Shown here one piece after another: positions 12,152 through 24,350 of a stretch of 64,000 nucleotides of DNA. The notes beneath the pieces were generated by a model. That model was not told the origin of the DNA. It saw nothing but the letters and a program-made list of their open reading frames with translations, and ran no database searches. Source of the DNA: Rhodamnia argentea (lineage: Eukaryota > Streptophyta > Magnoliopsida > Myrtales > Myrtaceae); NCBI RefSeq assembly GCF_020921035.1, contig NC_063157.1, positions 8,468,001 through 8,532,000 of the forward strand. Reading direction: 5' to 3'. Within the stretch, counting starts at the first letter, position 1; each line of letters begins with the position of its first letter. The position numbers and the translations under genes were made by a program.

Positions 12152-12572
12152 GATAGTGCACTAAAAGCCTAAAACTTATTGTGCAAGTACGATTGAGTCC
12201 TAAAACTTTCAAAAAGTACAATCAAGTTCTAAAACCTGTCATGAAAATGCAATTGAGTTCTAAAACTTTGAAAAAATGCAATTTAGTCTTAAAATTTGTT
12301 ATGAAAATGCAATCAAGTCATAAAACTTTCAAGAAAAGCAATTAACGAAAGAATTTGATTCCACAAATCTAACAAGTTTAGAGCAATCAACAAAGAATTT
12401 GATTCCATCAATCTGATAAATTTTAGGATTTGATTGTACTTATTGAAAGTTTTAGGGCTCAATTGCATTTTTCGATAAATTTTAAGACTTAATTGCATTT
12501 TTTAAAAGTTTTAAAACGCAATCGTACTTTTGTGATAAGTTTTAGGACTTTTAGCGCATTTATCCTTTTTTC
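12152..12572. mobile_element. Foldback MITE (~420 bp)
   Basis: Nearly the whole element is an inverted repeat. The left end (GGATAGTGCACTAAAAGCC, then TAAAACTTATTGTGCAAGTA) pairs with the right end read in reverse (GGATAAATGCGCTAAAAGTCC, then TAAAACTTATCACAAAAGTA). Inside, the phrase 'AATTGAGTCCTAAAACTTT' recurs several times. The phrases resemble the arms of the CCT-carrying element at 10.4 kb, so this may be an internal-deletion relative of that element. Confidence 0.7.
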
Positions 12573-13434
12573 TTTGTGTTGGTACAATTTCCTGTTGAGA
12601 TTGTATGTTTTCGTCTTTTTAAGACTATGTAGGGAAAAATAAAGATATAATATTAGTTATAAAAAAAAAACAACCTTAAATTTCAGATGTATGTTGTACA
12701 TCAAAATATCAGCATGTCGTGTATTACGCGGTACATTTTCATATATTATCTGTTTGGTTTGGCCAGTTTTTGGCATCTCTTTTGACCTTTCCCTCAAGAC
12801 TTTCAATGCCCGACAATCGGATTCTTATCTAGTGCTAAGCATCTCAATTTTTTTTTTCCCGGATAATGGTAATATCCGCATCCACAATCCGATAAAAATT
12901 TCATTTACGTTTTAAAATAATTAAACATATTTATGGAGAAATTACAAATGGCTGCCGTGCCCTTCAGCATAGCAACACTTCTGCTTTAGAAATCGATTTC
13001 CAGTAAAAAATTGATTTTTCTACTTCTTGAGAGAAGTAACTTTTTTTTACTTTTTCAAATGGCACCAAACTATTTTTGAAGTAAATAAAATGCTTCAGAA
13101 GTAGAAAAATGAAATTGCGTAACAAAAAAAAAATTCTGCTCCCAAAATTGAGTTACCCAACAGATTTTTGCTCCACAAATATTGTCACATGCACCCTTAA
13201 CTATCCATGTAGTTTTCAAAAATATATATATATACACACGCGCGCGTATGGTGATACCCGTTCACGCGCTTGTACATGGCGTGCCTCAGCATTATTCTCC
13301 CACGACATTCGATCTTGCTTCCTGAAAAATAAAAAATTTAAAAAGTCTGCAAAAGTGTTTATTTAATTTTTGAAATATTAACTCTATATTTGACCAAAAA
13401 AAAATATTAACTCTATACAAAAAAGAAAAATGTT

Positions 13435-13639
13435 TTTTTTTTTATAATCAAGAAGTTCGGGCTAGCTTGCGCGCACCTCGACTATTTCTCGAGATAGACT
13501 AACACAGCAACCTACGGCCATGGCCCCCTACTTAAATCACGGGTGCCTAGTTGGGGAATCGAATTTCTGACTAGTGCTCCTAACCACACAATCTTAAGTG
13601 TGCCCTAATCAACTGAGCCACCCGTGGGTGGGTAAAAAC
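13435..13639 (-). mobile_element. tRNA-derived SINE with target-site duplication
   Basis: Read on the minus strand, the element begins near ACCCACGGGTGGCTCAGTTG, an RNA polymerase III A-box-like start (TGGCTCAGTTG). It carries a B-box-like AATTCGATTCCCC about 50 bp on and ends with an oligo-A tail (plus-strand T-run at about 13,433-13,443). It is flanked by the identical 10-mer GAAAAATGTT at 13,425-13,434 and 13,640-13,649, the expected target-site duplication. About 205 bp is a normal plant SINE length. It encodes no protein and would depend on LINE enzymes. Confidence 0.75.
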
Positions 13640-13660
13640 GAAAAATGTTCATCATACATG

Positions 13661-14451
13661 TGTTAACACCTAAGGTTACCCCCTAGGGGATGGCCACGTG
13701 ACAAGCAAGAGCTTTGATCGCCTACGGGTGAGAGCACCGAAGACAAACTCGGAAGAACCTCGGAAATACCACGTGTCGGAGAAAATTTTGGCGGCATCTT
13801 CCTTGAAAGACAAAAGAAGGAGCGCGCGAAAAGAGCCACGATCGAAGCGGTTAATGAAAGATTGACGGTAATTCCCACGATGTAAAAAGAAAGAGCGCGA
13901 AAATCAAGGAACCACTAAGGGGTCACCCACATGGCTTATTGAAAGAGATCAAAACGTGAAGCCAAAGAAATAATTGTTCGACGGTTACCAGACTTGATCT
14001 ATAAATACCTCCGGCCACAACAGGCAAGGAACACCCAAAAACACACACAAACACTCGTCTTTATATTTAACCTTTAGCCCTTAGTTTAGTTGTAACTTCC
14101 AAATTCTCATTGTTGATTCAATTCCGGTGAGGTTTATATTCGGAGCTAGGTGTCGTCGATTAGATTCCGGCGTCTATTCATTAGGTCCAGCATCGTCAAT
14201 TCAATTCCGGCGTTGTTCCCATCGCTCATCATGTCTAATACCGTTGATTAAATTTCAGTATTGTATCCTACATCCATCGTCCAGTGTCGTCGATTAGATT
14301 CCGGCATTGTGTCCTACAATTTTGGTTTGGCCTCGTTGATTAAATTCCGGAGCCAAATCCCAAGTCCTAGTGCGTCGAAGTTCATTTCATTGTCGAATGA
14401 GTGGATTGTCGAATTGATAAGAGTCTGTATAACGCTTCTCGTATTAACACA
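13661..14451 (+). mobile_element. Solo-LTR-like block with internal 46-nt periodicity
   Basis: The block starts TGTTAACACC and ends GTATTAACACA, a TG...CA pair with short inverted ends. A TATAAATA box lies at about 14,000-14,007, as in an LTR promoter. No primer-binding site follows and no polypurine tract precedes it, so if it is an LTR it is solo. No target duplication was found. The sequence after the TATA box carries a degenerate tandem repeat (CGTYRATTMRATTCCGG core) starting at about 14,154, 14,194, 14,241, 14,288 and 14,334. Confidence 0.4.
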
Positions 14452-15439
14452 AGTGTTTTTCGCATTTGACACTCTCTGTCCAAAACTGACCCGGAACTCC
14501 TTATTGGAAAACGAACGGATTAAGTTCGATAAAAGATTTCCGCGTGGATAATCATTTTGGGCCCTAACCTCATTTGGGCCAAAGCTCAAAGAACTCGTTT
14601 GGGCTTAGTCAAGGGTTATTTTAACCCGCAACAACATGAAACCGAAAAATAATAATAATAATAAAGCAATTGCTATTATTCAAACGAGCATGGAATCGTA
14701 TGGTCGTGCGAATCGAGAGAAAATTATTTTAGCTTAAAGATTCCAAGACGTTTGTTTAGACATCATCGACAGCTTTGCGAACTAAAATGAGTGATGATCA
14801 CTTTTAAATTGAATTGAATTGTGGGGTTTTGCAGGGGGGGTTGGTTTCTGTATCCCTTTCTCCACCTTCGTGCTCTCGCTTTTAGAACACAAGCTACCTA
14901 AACTCGTTAGATTCTCGATGTGTATTCGTTAGGTGAATCTCTAATCTCCGAAAATCGCAAGAGAATATTTGGATATTACTGCAAATCTAGAGTATGGTAG
15001 GAAGCTACGGGAATAAACCACTCAAAGTTTTATATGTTTACCCATCAAATGGCGCGATCGTTAAAAATATAATTCAAATAAATGAAATTATAGGCATATA
15101 CCGAAATTATTGGATCCGAGTAAAGTCTTTAAACAGCCTCGTCCGAACTTTGAGACGTAAAATTCGAGGGTATTATGCGGGATGGAGGACAGAAAAATAT
15201 TTTCTCTCAATTTAAAGGGTTGGCAGTGGGAAAAGTAGATTTCACGTCATATTCGGATGGATACCGTCGAGTGGGACCGTATAATAGCATCCCGCATCCG
15301 GGATGAATCATCGGAGCATCACCTAACGCAATAATAAATGAAGTTACGAGGATATAACAAAATTATGATTTCATTTTCTTAGCCCCGTGAATCTCACTCA
15401 ATTTCGCGTCTTTTGTTTTCGAGAATAAAGAGAAGAAAA
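14452..15439. other. Intergenic, no gene recognised
   Basis: Contains an (AAT)n microsatellite at about 14,650-14,663 and otherwise unremarkable AT-rich sequence. The short frame at 14,994-15,215 has no recognisable family. Confidence 0.5.
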
Positions 15440-15900
15440 GAAGGAACGGAGGAGTAGGCAGTGGGCTCTTGGGGGTGGGGCTAAGCCTAAGCCTATGCAA
15501 AGCCTATGAGAGAGTCGCGCGCGCTGTAAAACGTGTCGCCGTTTAGGAAATTATCCTATACGCCGTGCCCCACGTGGGGAGTCTGACGTGGACTCCGCTC
15601 ATTGGCTCAGTCGAACGCTTTTTTTTTTTTGGCCCCGCCCCCTTCCTCCCCGCCTTCCCATGCCTCCACCTCAGCTGCAGGGGCAACTACATTTTGCCGC
15701 CCAGGACACCCAATGAATCTGCGCCACGTGCCGACCTCTGCACTCAACGAATTCGATCCCCGAACTCTTCTGGTGGCGGCCCCCCACGACGACAATAATG
15801 TCGGGGGGGAAGGCTGGGGCCCGCATCTCCCTCCACCAAGTTGGAAGCTTCCCCCCAAAAAAAAAACCCAAGCGAATACCGGCCGTTGATGCGGACCCGA
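15440..15900. promoter_or_regulatory. GC-rich, ACGT/G-box-rich island
   Basis: Within about 200 bp there are two perfect G-boxes (CACGTG at about 15,570 in the palindromic CCCACGTGGG, and GCCACGTGCC at about 15,724) plus ACGTGTCGCC and TGACGTGG elements. Composition is much richer in GC than the flanks. Such clustering is typical of bZIP/bHLH-bound promoters, but I see no convincing gene immediately downstream, so its target is unknown. It may be a relict promoter. Confidence 0.35.
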
Positions 15901-16534
15901 GTCTTTTCAGCGGGCATCAGGAGCGGTTTGGATCGGAGGGCGTACCGAATTGCCTCCGTGATGTGACCATTACCTAACCAAATTTAATTAAGGACATCAT
16001 TAATCTGGTTGGTAATCATTAATCAAAGTACAAAACTTTAATAAAGAAATGGGAATGAGGGTGGAATTTCTGATCCAATTTTTCGTTACCATGAAACGGT
16101 ACGGACCGGTGATGAGATTGTGGGGGTCTGTGTTTTTGTTCCTTGCATTGCTTTTGCTCCCCCACAAACCCGTTGACTCGTGTTCGGCTCCATCATTGCT
16201 GGTGGCCTCTTTTCCTTTTCCGGAACCAAACAGTACATGTATTCAGAAAAATTTGTTGGAATAATTTATTTCATTCTGTTTTGTGAAAACGAACGAATTA
16301 GAAAATACTTTTTTTTTTAATGTCGAGTCAAATTATGTGACACGGTTACGTGTCTGGTGTGGCGTGGCGTGTTCGACATGAGTTGTGATCGCGGGCCTCC
16401 GGATGCACCCCGAATGACGGGCACAGGCCCTTTGTGAACGATCTAAAAGTACTTGTTAGCATGGATAGGTGACATGGTAGGGGGGTTTCTTTAAATAGAA
16501 CATATGCAAGGACATTATGGATGAACCAGCCAAA

Positions 16535-17285
16535 TTCAGGGAAAATATTTCGAAAAAGTTCTAAACCTATTGCGTTGATACTAAACCTTTTATTAGTGCC
16601 AATTCAGTCCTAAACTTTTTGCATTCGTGTTTTTTTTTTTTTGTGAAATATGTTGTGTCAATTGAGTCCAAAACCTTTTCTATTTGTATTAGCTGAATCA
16701 ATTCGATCAATTTTGATTAAAAATCGTTGAAGTAGACACCAATGATGGTACGTAAGATGGCTGGCAATGACGTGGCCATTACGTAATAATTTTTTAATAA
16801 ATTTTATTTTTTATCTTTTTTTCCATGAAATTTAGGGTTTGGCGGGCGAAGGTGGCTGGCAAGCTTCGCCGGCCGCTGGCAAGGGCCATCCTACCCTCGG
16901 TAGTCGCCGAGGAGGGCCATCGTGACCTCACCGGCGGTCGTTGAGTGCTGGTCGTCCCTCACCCGGGGACCGATGAAGGTTGTTGGCCACCCTCGCTAAC
17001 CAAACCCTAAATTAAAAAAAAAAATAAGTAAAATAATTTTTAAAAAATATTAATAAATAATAGCCATGTTAGTGCCGGCAATCCTGCGTGACATCGTTAG
17101 AGTCTACATCAACTATTTTCAATCAAAATTGACCGGATTGACTCAATTGACACAAATGAAAAAAACTTAGGACTTAATTGGCACACATGCACAAAATTTA
17201 GAACCGAATTGGCGCCAATAAAAGGTATAGGATTGCATTGGACTAATGCAATAAGTTAAGGACTTTTTGGACACTTTGCCGGTTC
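16535..17285. mobile_element. Non-autonomous TIR element with GC-rich core
   Basis: The left arm (AACCTATTGCGTTGATACTAA, then TGCCAATTCAGTCCTAAACTT) is matched in inverse by the right arm, which reads GGCGCCAATAAAAGGTATAG and ends GTCCAATGCAATAAGTTAAG-like sequence. Inner arms hold an ATCAATTTTGATTAAAAAT / TTTTCAATCAAAATTGA inverted pair. The core (about 16,845-17,005) is GC-rich with GGCTGGCAAG, CGCCGAGG and CCTCACC words and is bounded by T-rich and A-rich runs. The element at 44.3 kb is clearly the same family. Confidence 0.65.
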
Positions 17286-17299
17286 TTTCCCTCGTCCGA

Positions 17300-17735
17300 T
17301 GTAAGGGCTTTGGCCGTTGCAATCTGACTATAGTCTTGTGTGTTGCTTATGTTCTGCATTTATTCATACAAATTCTTTATACGACAGTTACATATCGCAT
17401 TCACATCATCTTTATCCGATACATAAGTACGTGCTACTTGGAGTAGCCCTAAAGATATACAGGTATAGTGTTTTAAAGTTTGACCGCAGGACAGAGAAAC
17501 ATCAATCAACTTATCACTCAAATATATACATTGCTAAAAAGTGTCATTAAAATACTCGTTAAACAATCAAATAGACTTTTTATACTTTGCGAGGGCTTTG
17601 GCTGTTACAATCTAACTATAGTTATGTGTGTTGCTTATGTTTTTCATTTATTCATACGGATTCTTTGTCCGATACATAAGTACATGCCGCTTGGAGTAGC
17701 TCTAAAGATATACGAGGTACAGTATTGTAATACCT
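17300..17735. repeat. Direct repeat, two ~150-bp copies
   Basis: Copies at about 17,306-17,475 and 17,590-17,735 share GGGCTTTGG..GTT.CAATCT, TGTGTGTTGCTTATGTT, CATTTATTCATAC, CCGATACATAAGTAC and TGGAGTAGC.CTAAAGATATAC. The first copy has about 25 bp extra. No coding function is apparent. They lie less than 1 kb upstream of the probable transcription unit of the MYB gene. Confidence 0.7.
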
Positions 17736-18055
17736 TTCTATGTAGTCTAATACGTTAAAAAGTATAATTTAGCATTTTGACAAAAAAAAATGTATAATTT
17801 AGCACGATCGATATGAACGATCTCTTTAGTTTCGGAGACGGTCCACCTCATTAGATTAGAGAGATCTGCCAAAAAAAAAAAAAATTGCAAAATGGGTCTG
17901 TGCAATAATTAAATGGAGTAAAAAAAAAAAAAAGAAGGTGATAGAATAGAGTGTGTGATTATAATAAGAGGGAACTTTTTCACAAAGTGCAGTATCCCAC
18001 CCCATCCAATCACGACTCACCACCTTCAGGCTTCAGCGTTAGCATTAGCATTACC

Positions 18056-18088
18056 CCCTCTCTCTCTCTCTCTTTCTCTCTCTCGCAG
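18056..18088 (+). repeat. CT microsatellite in 5' leader region of MYB gene
   Basis: A (CT)n pyrimidine tract followed by CGCAG lies about 830 bp before the MYB start codon. CT tracts are common in plant core promoters and 5' leaders. The CTCTCTCGCAG end also resembles a splice acceptor, so a 5'-UTR intron is possible. Confidence 0.5.
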
Positions 18089-18914
18089 ATGTTGATGTTG
18101 GCAGAATTTTCAGATTCATCGCCTCAAGCTAGCAAAAGCTTTGCTTTTCAGCTCAGTATTATTATAGTTTGACACACACAGCTGGTCTCTTTCTTCTCTT
18201 CTCCCTTGTTGGTCGGTCCTCAAGGGAAAGGGAGGAAGAAACCCATGATCTTCTTCCCCAGCTCGTCTCTTTCCCTGCTCTCTGGTCGTCAGGACTCTGA
18301 CTTTCACTCTCCGAACTTCTCCTTTGTACTGGAAGTTTGTTTGAGGGTTCGTCTCTTAGAGCACTGAGTTCTCCGTCAGCGACGAGTTCGTTGATGTCTG
18401 ATAGAAGCCTCTCTGCATAGATTTTCTTGATTTCGTTCCTGGGTCTCTGCTTCTTCTTCTCTTGATGTGTTTCATTCTTGTTCCTAGCCGCGTTGGATGG
18501 CTTATTGGGTTTAGATCTCGAGGCTCGCTGGCAAGCTTCGTGTTCAAATTCTCAGCTTATCTGTGATTTGTTGCTTATATTTTGAGAGGCTGTCTTTGTT
18601 GTGTTGGGAAAAAAGTCGGTTCTTTATGAGATTCCTAAGGCTGTGGTTGCACAGAGGAAAAGGAGTATTCTGATTCCTTTCAAGATGCTTGGTGATTTAA
18701 CACGGGTGCTTTTGTGGTGAACCCAGAGCTGCCCGCATTTCCAGTTTGAGCACACCCTTTTCGTTGTTCTCTATCTCCCTCACACTCTGTCTCGCCATCG
18801 AAATTGAAAAGCCGCCTCTCTTTTTTTTTTTTTCCAAGAAGATCTAGAATTTGATCACCCTTCAGCATCTGACGTAAGTTTAGTCTGAAGGAGGGGTTGT
18901 GTGATTCCCATGTG

Positions 18915-20108
18915 ATGAAGTGGGAAATGGAACTTCTCTCGCCCTCACCATACGCATCGAATGGGAATTGGTTTCTCGGCGAGGGAAGGACCGCGAAATG
19001 GACCCCTGCAGAGAACAAAATGTTTGAAAAAGCGCTGGCCGTGCACGATAAGGACACGCCAGATCGGTGGCATAGGGTCGCCTCGTTGATCCCTGGGAAG
19101 ACGGTGGAAGATGTGGTTAAGCACTATAAGGATTTGGTAGTTGATGTGAGCAACATAGAAGCAGGGCTTATCCCTATCCCTGGCTATAGCACTACATCGC
19201 CCTTCACATTGGAGTGGGTAAATGGCCATGGATATGATGGGTTCAAACAGTCTTATGGTCTTGGTGGGAAGGGATCGTCATCGATTCGGCCTCCCGAACA
19301 AGAGAGAAAGAAAGGGGTTCCCTGGACGGAGGAAGAGCACAAGTAAGATAAGATGTTTTTCATTGCACTTGCTTCGAGTCGATCTCCAATGATTTCATTC
19401 ACTTGTGTGCTGATGAGCTTAATTTGTCAGTACTAGAAGCAGGATGAACAAGGTCAAGTGATGTAAGAATATGAACAAGGCTTGTCCTAGACTTTTGAAG
19501 GACCTTAATCTTGCAAATCAGTGGCTTTTTAGACGAGGGCAGTTGGTGTATGCTTAAATTTAGTGCTTGATGTATATGTTTATGTATACTTATTGGACCT
19601 ATTATGCAAATTTCTCTCCAGGCTCTTTTTGATGGGTCTGAAAAAATATGGGAAAGGTGATTGGAGAAACATTTCCAGGAACTTCGTCGGCACAAGAACG
19701 CCGACCCAAGTGGCTAGCCACGCACAGAAATACTTCATCAGGCAACTTTCAGGTGGGAAAGATAAGAGAAGAGCCAGCATCCACGATATCACGACTGTGA
19801 ATCTCACGGAGACTAGAACTCCTTCGCCAGATGATAAAGGGCCGCCTTCGCCAGGTCATTCATCCATGGTGGCTCGGCAACAGACTTCCGTCGCAGCACC
19901 CAGGACTCCTTTTCTATGGAATCAGCCAAACAACGGAGGGCCAATGACCTTCCATGCGACACAAGGGGATATATCCATGTGCCCACATTTCGGTGTGAAC
20001 TCTTCCGGGCTTAAATTTCAGGGGCACAATACTCACAGAGGGACTTTCATCAATGTTCAGAACCCGGTTTTTCATATGCAAGCTGGACAGAGTTATCCTC
20101 ACGGATGA
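18915..20108 (+). CDS. DIVARICATA: DIVARICATA-like MYB/SANT transcription factor
   Basis: Two exons, 18,915-19,342 and 19,622-20,108, give 304 residues. The junction is GTAAGA donor, CTCCAG acceptor and restores [14 protein letters not shown]. The start at 18,915 ([10 protein letters not shown]) is typical of the family. An N-terminal SANT-like domain (about residues 27-78, [15 protein letters not shown]) is followed by [12 protein letters not shown] second MYB repeat (about 133-184) begins VPWTEEEHK and ends in the diagnostic SHAQKYF motif at 175-181. The family is nuclear and DNA-binding. DIVARICATA controls floral dorsoventral asymmetry in Antirrhinum, and its relatives compete with RADIALIS-type proteins for DRIF partners. 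The C-terminus is Ser/Thr/Pro-rich with no further domain. The reading frame is intact, so the gene is probably functional. Its precise role here is not deducible. Confidence 0.92.
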
Positions 20109-23100
20109 GATCGCAGCTTCATCCCCGTTTCTCCTAGCTCGAAGCATCTTTTGATTCTATCCTTTCAAGTTTAGTGGTGTAGCTGTGGTTGTGCTTTTGT
20201 CATGGTCCTGTGAATATGTTTACTAATTTGAGTTAGTTCATCATCAGTATCTAAACTCAGGACACAGGAGGACAAGATTGTGTTTCTTTTGGAAGCCATA
20301 AATCTAGTGTATAGATTCTCAGAGCTGGATTTTTTCCTCTAGTGAGAATCTCGACCTTTGTTCAGAGTGCTCTGGTGTTCTACCTCTGCCAACAAAGTTC
20401 TTCATTGAAAAAGCTGTGCAAGAACATGAAGAGGGCAGTATCAATAGGCGTATATGTGGTCTCTCATTTGACTGAATGATCTAATTTATCATTTCATGAG
20501 CAAACATTGCTTTACACCCAAAAAGAGGTGAGCAAAGTTCGTTCCTTCTGGTATTCTCTTTAATTTGGTACCTCAGAGCGCGATTCTGGATAATGGATGC
20601 ATCCTGAGAATGGTATCCAAGGTGACTTAAATGGAATAAGGAATAAAGTCACTGGCCTAAGTAAAGCATATTCAATCCCAAGTTGAAGGCTTTGCTTAAA
20701 ACACAATTCTCGTGGCTTGATGCAAAGGAAGAATGTGTCGAAGAAAGGGGTTTGCTTTGTTTTGTTTTTGTGTGCAGTAATGAGTTTGCTGGGGACTGTA
20801 ATTTGGCTCGGCCATTGGAGTTCTTCGCCTTCTGATCTCGTGTACTCTTGAAAACAGGGGAATAGCAATGCCTGAATTCACTTTCAGATTTGATGGAGGC
20901 ACTTTTTTTTTCTATGTTTATTGTATGCTTTATTAATTTGAAGCAAATGTCCAGAATGAAATTTCGCAGTTTAAGTATCGACCGAACTTGAATTTGCAGC
21001 TACACCTTGACTTGATCCTCCGGCTCTAATAGATCATGAAATTTGCTTCTTCTGTAAACTAGTTAATCACGAGGCTATGCTTTAGATGCTGAATTTCTGA
21101 GCGAAGTTACAGGAGAGCAGTTGCACAAAATTGCCACATGATCCCTCCCTTCTTAGTTGCCGACTTTCCGCCTTTTGTTCCAAGTCTTTTTAGACTGTTT
21201 AAAAGAAATGCCCTACCAGACTTGACTGGACCATCAAACACTTTCAAGTTGAAGCTGACTCCTCATTCCACTAACTGAGGCATCATATGCTTCAAACCCC
21301 TCTTTCTCCATGAGATCTTTCTCAAGAGATCCTGCTCTTAATGAGAAAAAGAAGATATTCTCCTAGGACTCTGTTTGAATAATTATAGTTAGAAACATGC
21401 CCTTTGAAAAGTTAAAAAGATTCAATACAGATCACAGTATTCTCAATAATGTCAAACTTGGGGTGTATTCTTTTGCCACAACAACAGCTCCTAATATTCC
21501 TCCCTCCATGATTTGATCATCAATGGTGGCAAGACCATTCTGAGGGGTATAGGACCCGTTTCTGTTAAGTCCACCGAATCATCATGCACGAGCGGGTTCT
21601 AATCGTACGGCGCGAATGGGACGGAAATCGTCGACGAGGTCTCACTGTTCTGTGAATTTGAAGCTCCTGACTTGTGACTCGTCAACGGAGACAGACTCAT
21701 GTAGCTTTTTTTGGTTAGGTGGAGGAAAGGGTGCTTTTATCTTTTCTTAATCAGTGTGCTTTGGAATTCTTTTAGTTGCTGATGGGGTTTGAGATTCTCC
21801 TTTCAGTGGATAAATTCCATTGACCTAAATTTTCTTTTCCCGTTGTCTTGGTGCAAGGATCTATATTCTAATCCAGCACTATGTTGAACTAATTATTTAG
21901 TTAATGACCTAATCAGACGAAAAAACAATGGACTGTTTGCTGCTAACTCCAGTTGAGCTCAGCAGACAGCAGTTGAGCACCGTCAACTGATCTGGTCCTC
22001 CATTGCGCATGCGTTTGTACGGACTCGAACACTCCAAACAGCACGTTAAACTAGGAGAAATAACAAAGACTTCTGCCATGCGAGGTCAAGTTGCGTACAT
22101 ATTCAAAAGACCCTCCATTGTTCGATCTCGTTATTTTGATAATCTAACTTTTTATGTCTGCATAAGCTCTGAATACCCATTTCTTCTTACGAGGCCTATT
22201 TCTGGGATGCCTTCTTTTGAAAATACCTATCAAATGATGAGACTTAACAGCAAAAATGTCCTCCATTGATAGTCAGGTCTGTTTGCTTGCCTGTTCTGTT
22301 TTCATTTCCGCCTTTCCTCTTAACCTTTTGTGTGTGTTTTCTGGTGTGTTAGGTTGGAGTTGGGAGATGTTTCTGATTGAGAGCAGAGAAAAAAGAACGA
22401 AAGATTTGAAGATGACTAATGGTACAAAGCACCAGGTCCATCTCTTAGGCTCTTTCCTTTTGTTACTTTGCTCATAGTGTTTGCTAGGAGCATCCGTTTG
22501 GTAGCAATTATCACAAGAACAGCTGCTAAAACAACGCCCTTGTCCCGTGCACGGTGTATCCCGTGAGCGCCACTTAAGGAAAATGATTCTCGAGGAAACA
22601 TGAATAAACAGCCGTCCCGAATTTAGCTTTTAGACGGTACATGACAAAAGAAATCACCATCTCTTTTTCAAAAGGAAGAGCCCTCTAATGTGCAAGTTGC
22701 ATGTGCAGGCATCTTCGGCCACTTTATCCTTGTTACATCTACATTCAATTATATCAGAATTTTTGCACTTTCGGTCCATATTGTTTTGTCTACTTCCGAT
22801 AAGTATTCCGATTCTTTCCCTTTAACTTACCAGCAAAGTTGTTCATAGAGAAACATGGTTGCTTATGCTTTAAATTAGGCCTTTTCATATTGATTACACT
22901 GGAATGATGAGGAATGATCCACCTACTTCTAAGACTATTTTCATCTGTGCTTTGCAAACAAGTCTGCATAACATGTTCTTGATTCTTGTTGAAATCTGGT
23001 TCCCCTGTTCTTAATTTACCATTCGGCAGATGACAGATACATAAGTTACTCTTCCAACGTGTACAAAATGAAGTGGACCATTTTGTGATGAGTGGAGTTT

Positions 23101-24350
23101 TGAATATAACTTAGAACTTAGAAGCAAGCATTCAATGAGATGCGGCGGAGAGAGTGAAGCTTGATTCTGTATAATGCTTCTCTGGCCCCATGGAGATCTG
23201 ATAAAGCAGAAGATGCAGTAAAAGGCTCAATTATACAACAATTGCGGATGCCATTTAAGCTCTGGAAAAAAGGATTTTGTATCTTGTAGTTAGATAGGAC
23301 GTTAGCGCAGCGAGACGGGAACATGACACCACTTGCCAAGGAAAAGATGCAAAATTGGAAGATTGATACGCAATCATTGGATCGTACACCTTTTCGAACC
23401 CTACTGCTAGATCGACTATGAGACATTTACTTAGCAGGAGCTTCCACACTTATCAGATACGGGAAATGTCTGGCGACTTTCTTTGTTGATATAACCTGAT
23501 TAATGGACAGTGAAAATGGTACCAGCAATAACTAAAACAAACCAACCAAGTAGTATGGAAGGGAAACAGTTGTCTTCAAACTAAGAGCCACATTGGTCAC
23601 TATTCTCAGCATCTGAACTGATCAAAACTGTTCAGGCGAGGATTCCAAACGTAGTTTTTGTACTTGGTAGGAAATGCCAATGGTACAAGTCTTATTAAGC
23701 TCAAGAAGTTGCAAAACGAATTCGCTGAAACGGCATCCTATTTGTTTAAGGACGAATTGACTGAACGCATTTCATCGCGTCTAGCAAACCCATCAAGTCC
23801 TACCAAAAGGAACTCATATAAAAGGACTCTATTATACATTTACACAGATTGACCAGAAATTAGTTCCGTGAGCTTCACCATGTTGATGAAAAGAACATCG
23901 CAGCTGTTTATACAGGCTGATGCCTTCGAAATTTTCTTATTAGTACTTCTGGATAAGCAACATCTTGTATTTGTTTATCTTGTTCTTTCCCTGCTCTAAC
24001 TAATCTCTCAGCACTACGCCTAGCACACGGTGCTGGGAACTTCAGATACCGTTGCACTTCTAACTCCATGAGGAAATAGAGAATCAATTAAATGACCGCT
24101 CTAAGAACATTGGAGTTCTATTGGGTGATCGGCCATTTCATGTCCCCCAGAACCCATTTTGGTCGGTTGGGAGATGCCTTCAGCATTGGCCGATCTTGAC
24201 CTGCATTGAGAAGGATGGTGAAGCGCCGTTCAACTGAGCCCACAAAATTTTTCATACTTGTGTTGGTGCTGTGATTTTGTTCCTCATGCTTTCACCCATG
24301 TACCTTTGCACTTGCTAAACTTAGAGGTCTTGGTCCTGAAGAGAATACTT
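20109..24350. other. Intergenic / UTR region, no gene recognised
   Basis: The first few hundred bases probably hold the 3' UTR of the MYB gene, and the last part the 3' UTR of the minus-strand gene that follows. Between them I see moderately AT-rich unique-looking sequence without long frames, domains or obvious transposon ends. Non-coding transcripts cannot be excluded. Confidence 0.5.

Noticed and set aside
16049-16264. A 71-codon frame with a hydrophobic stretch resembling a signal peptide of a small secreted protein
   Set aside because: No recognisable mature peptide, cysteine pattern or conserved motif. The hydrophobicity comes from a T-rich stretch, and the frame has no convincing promoter or splice context.
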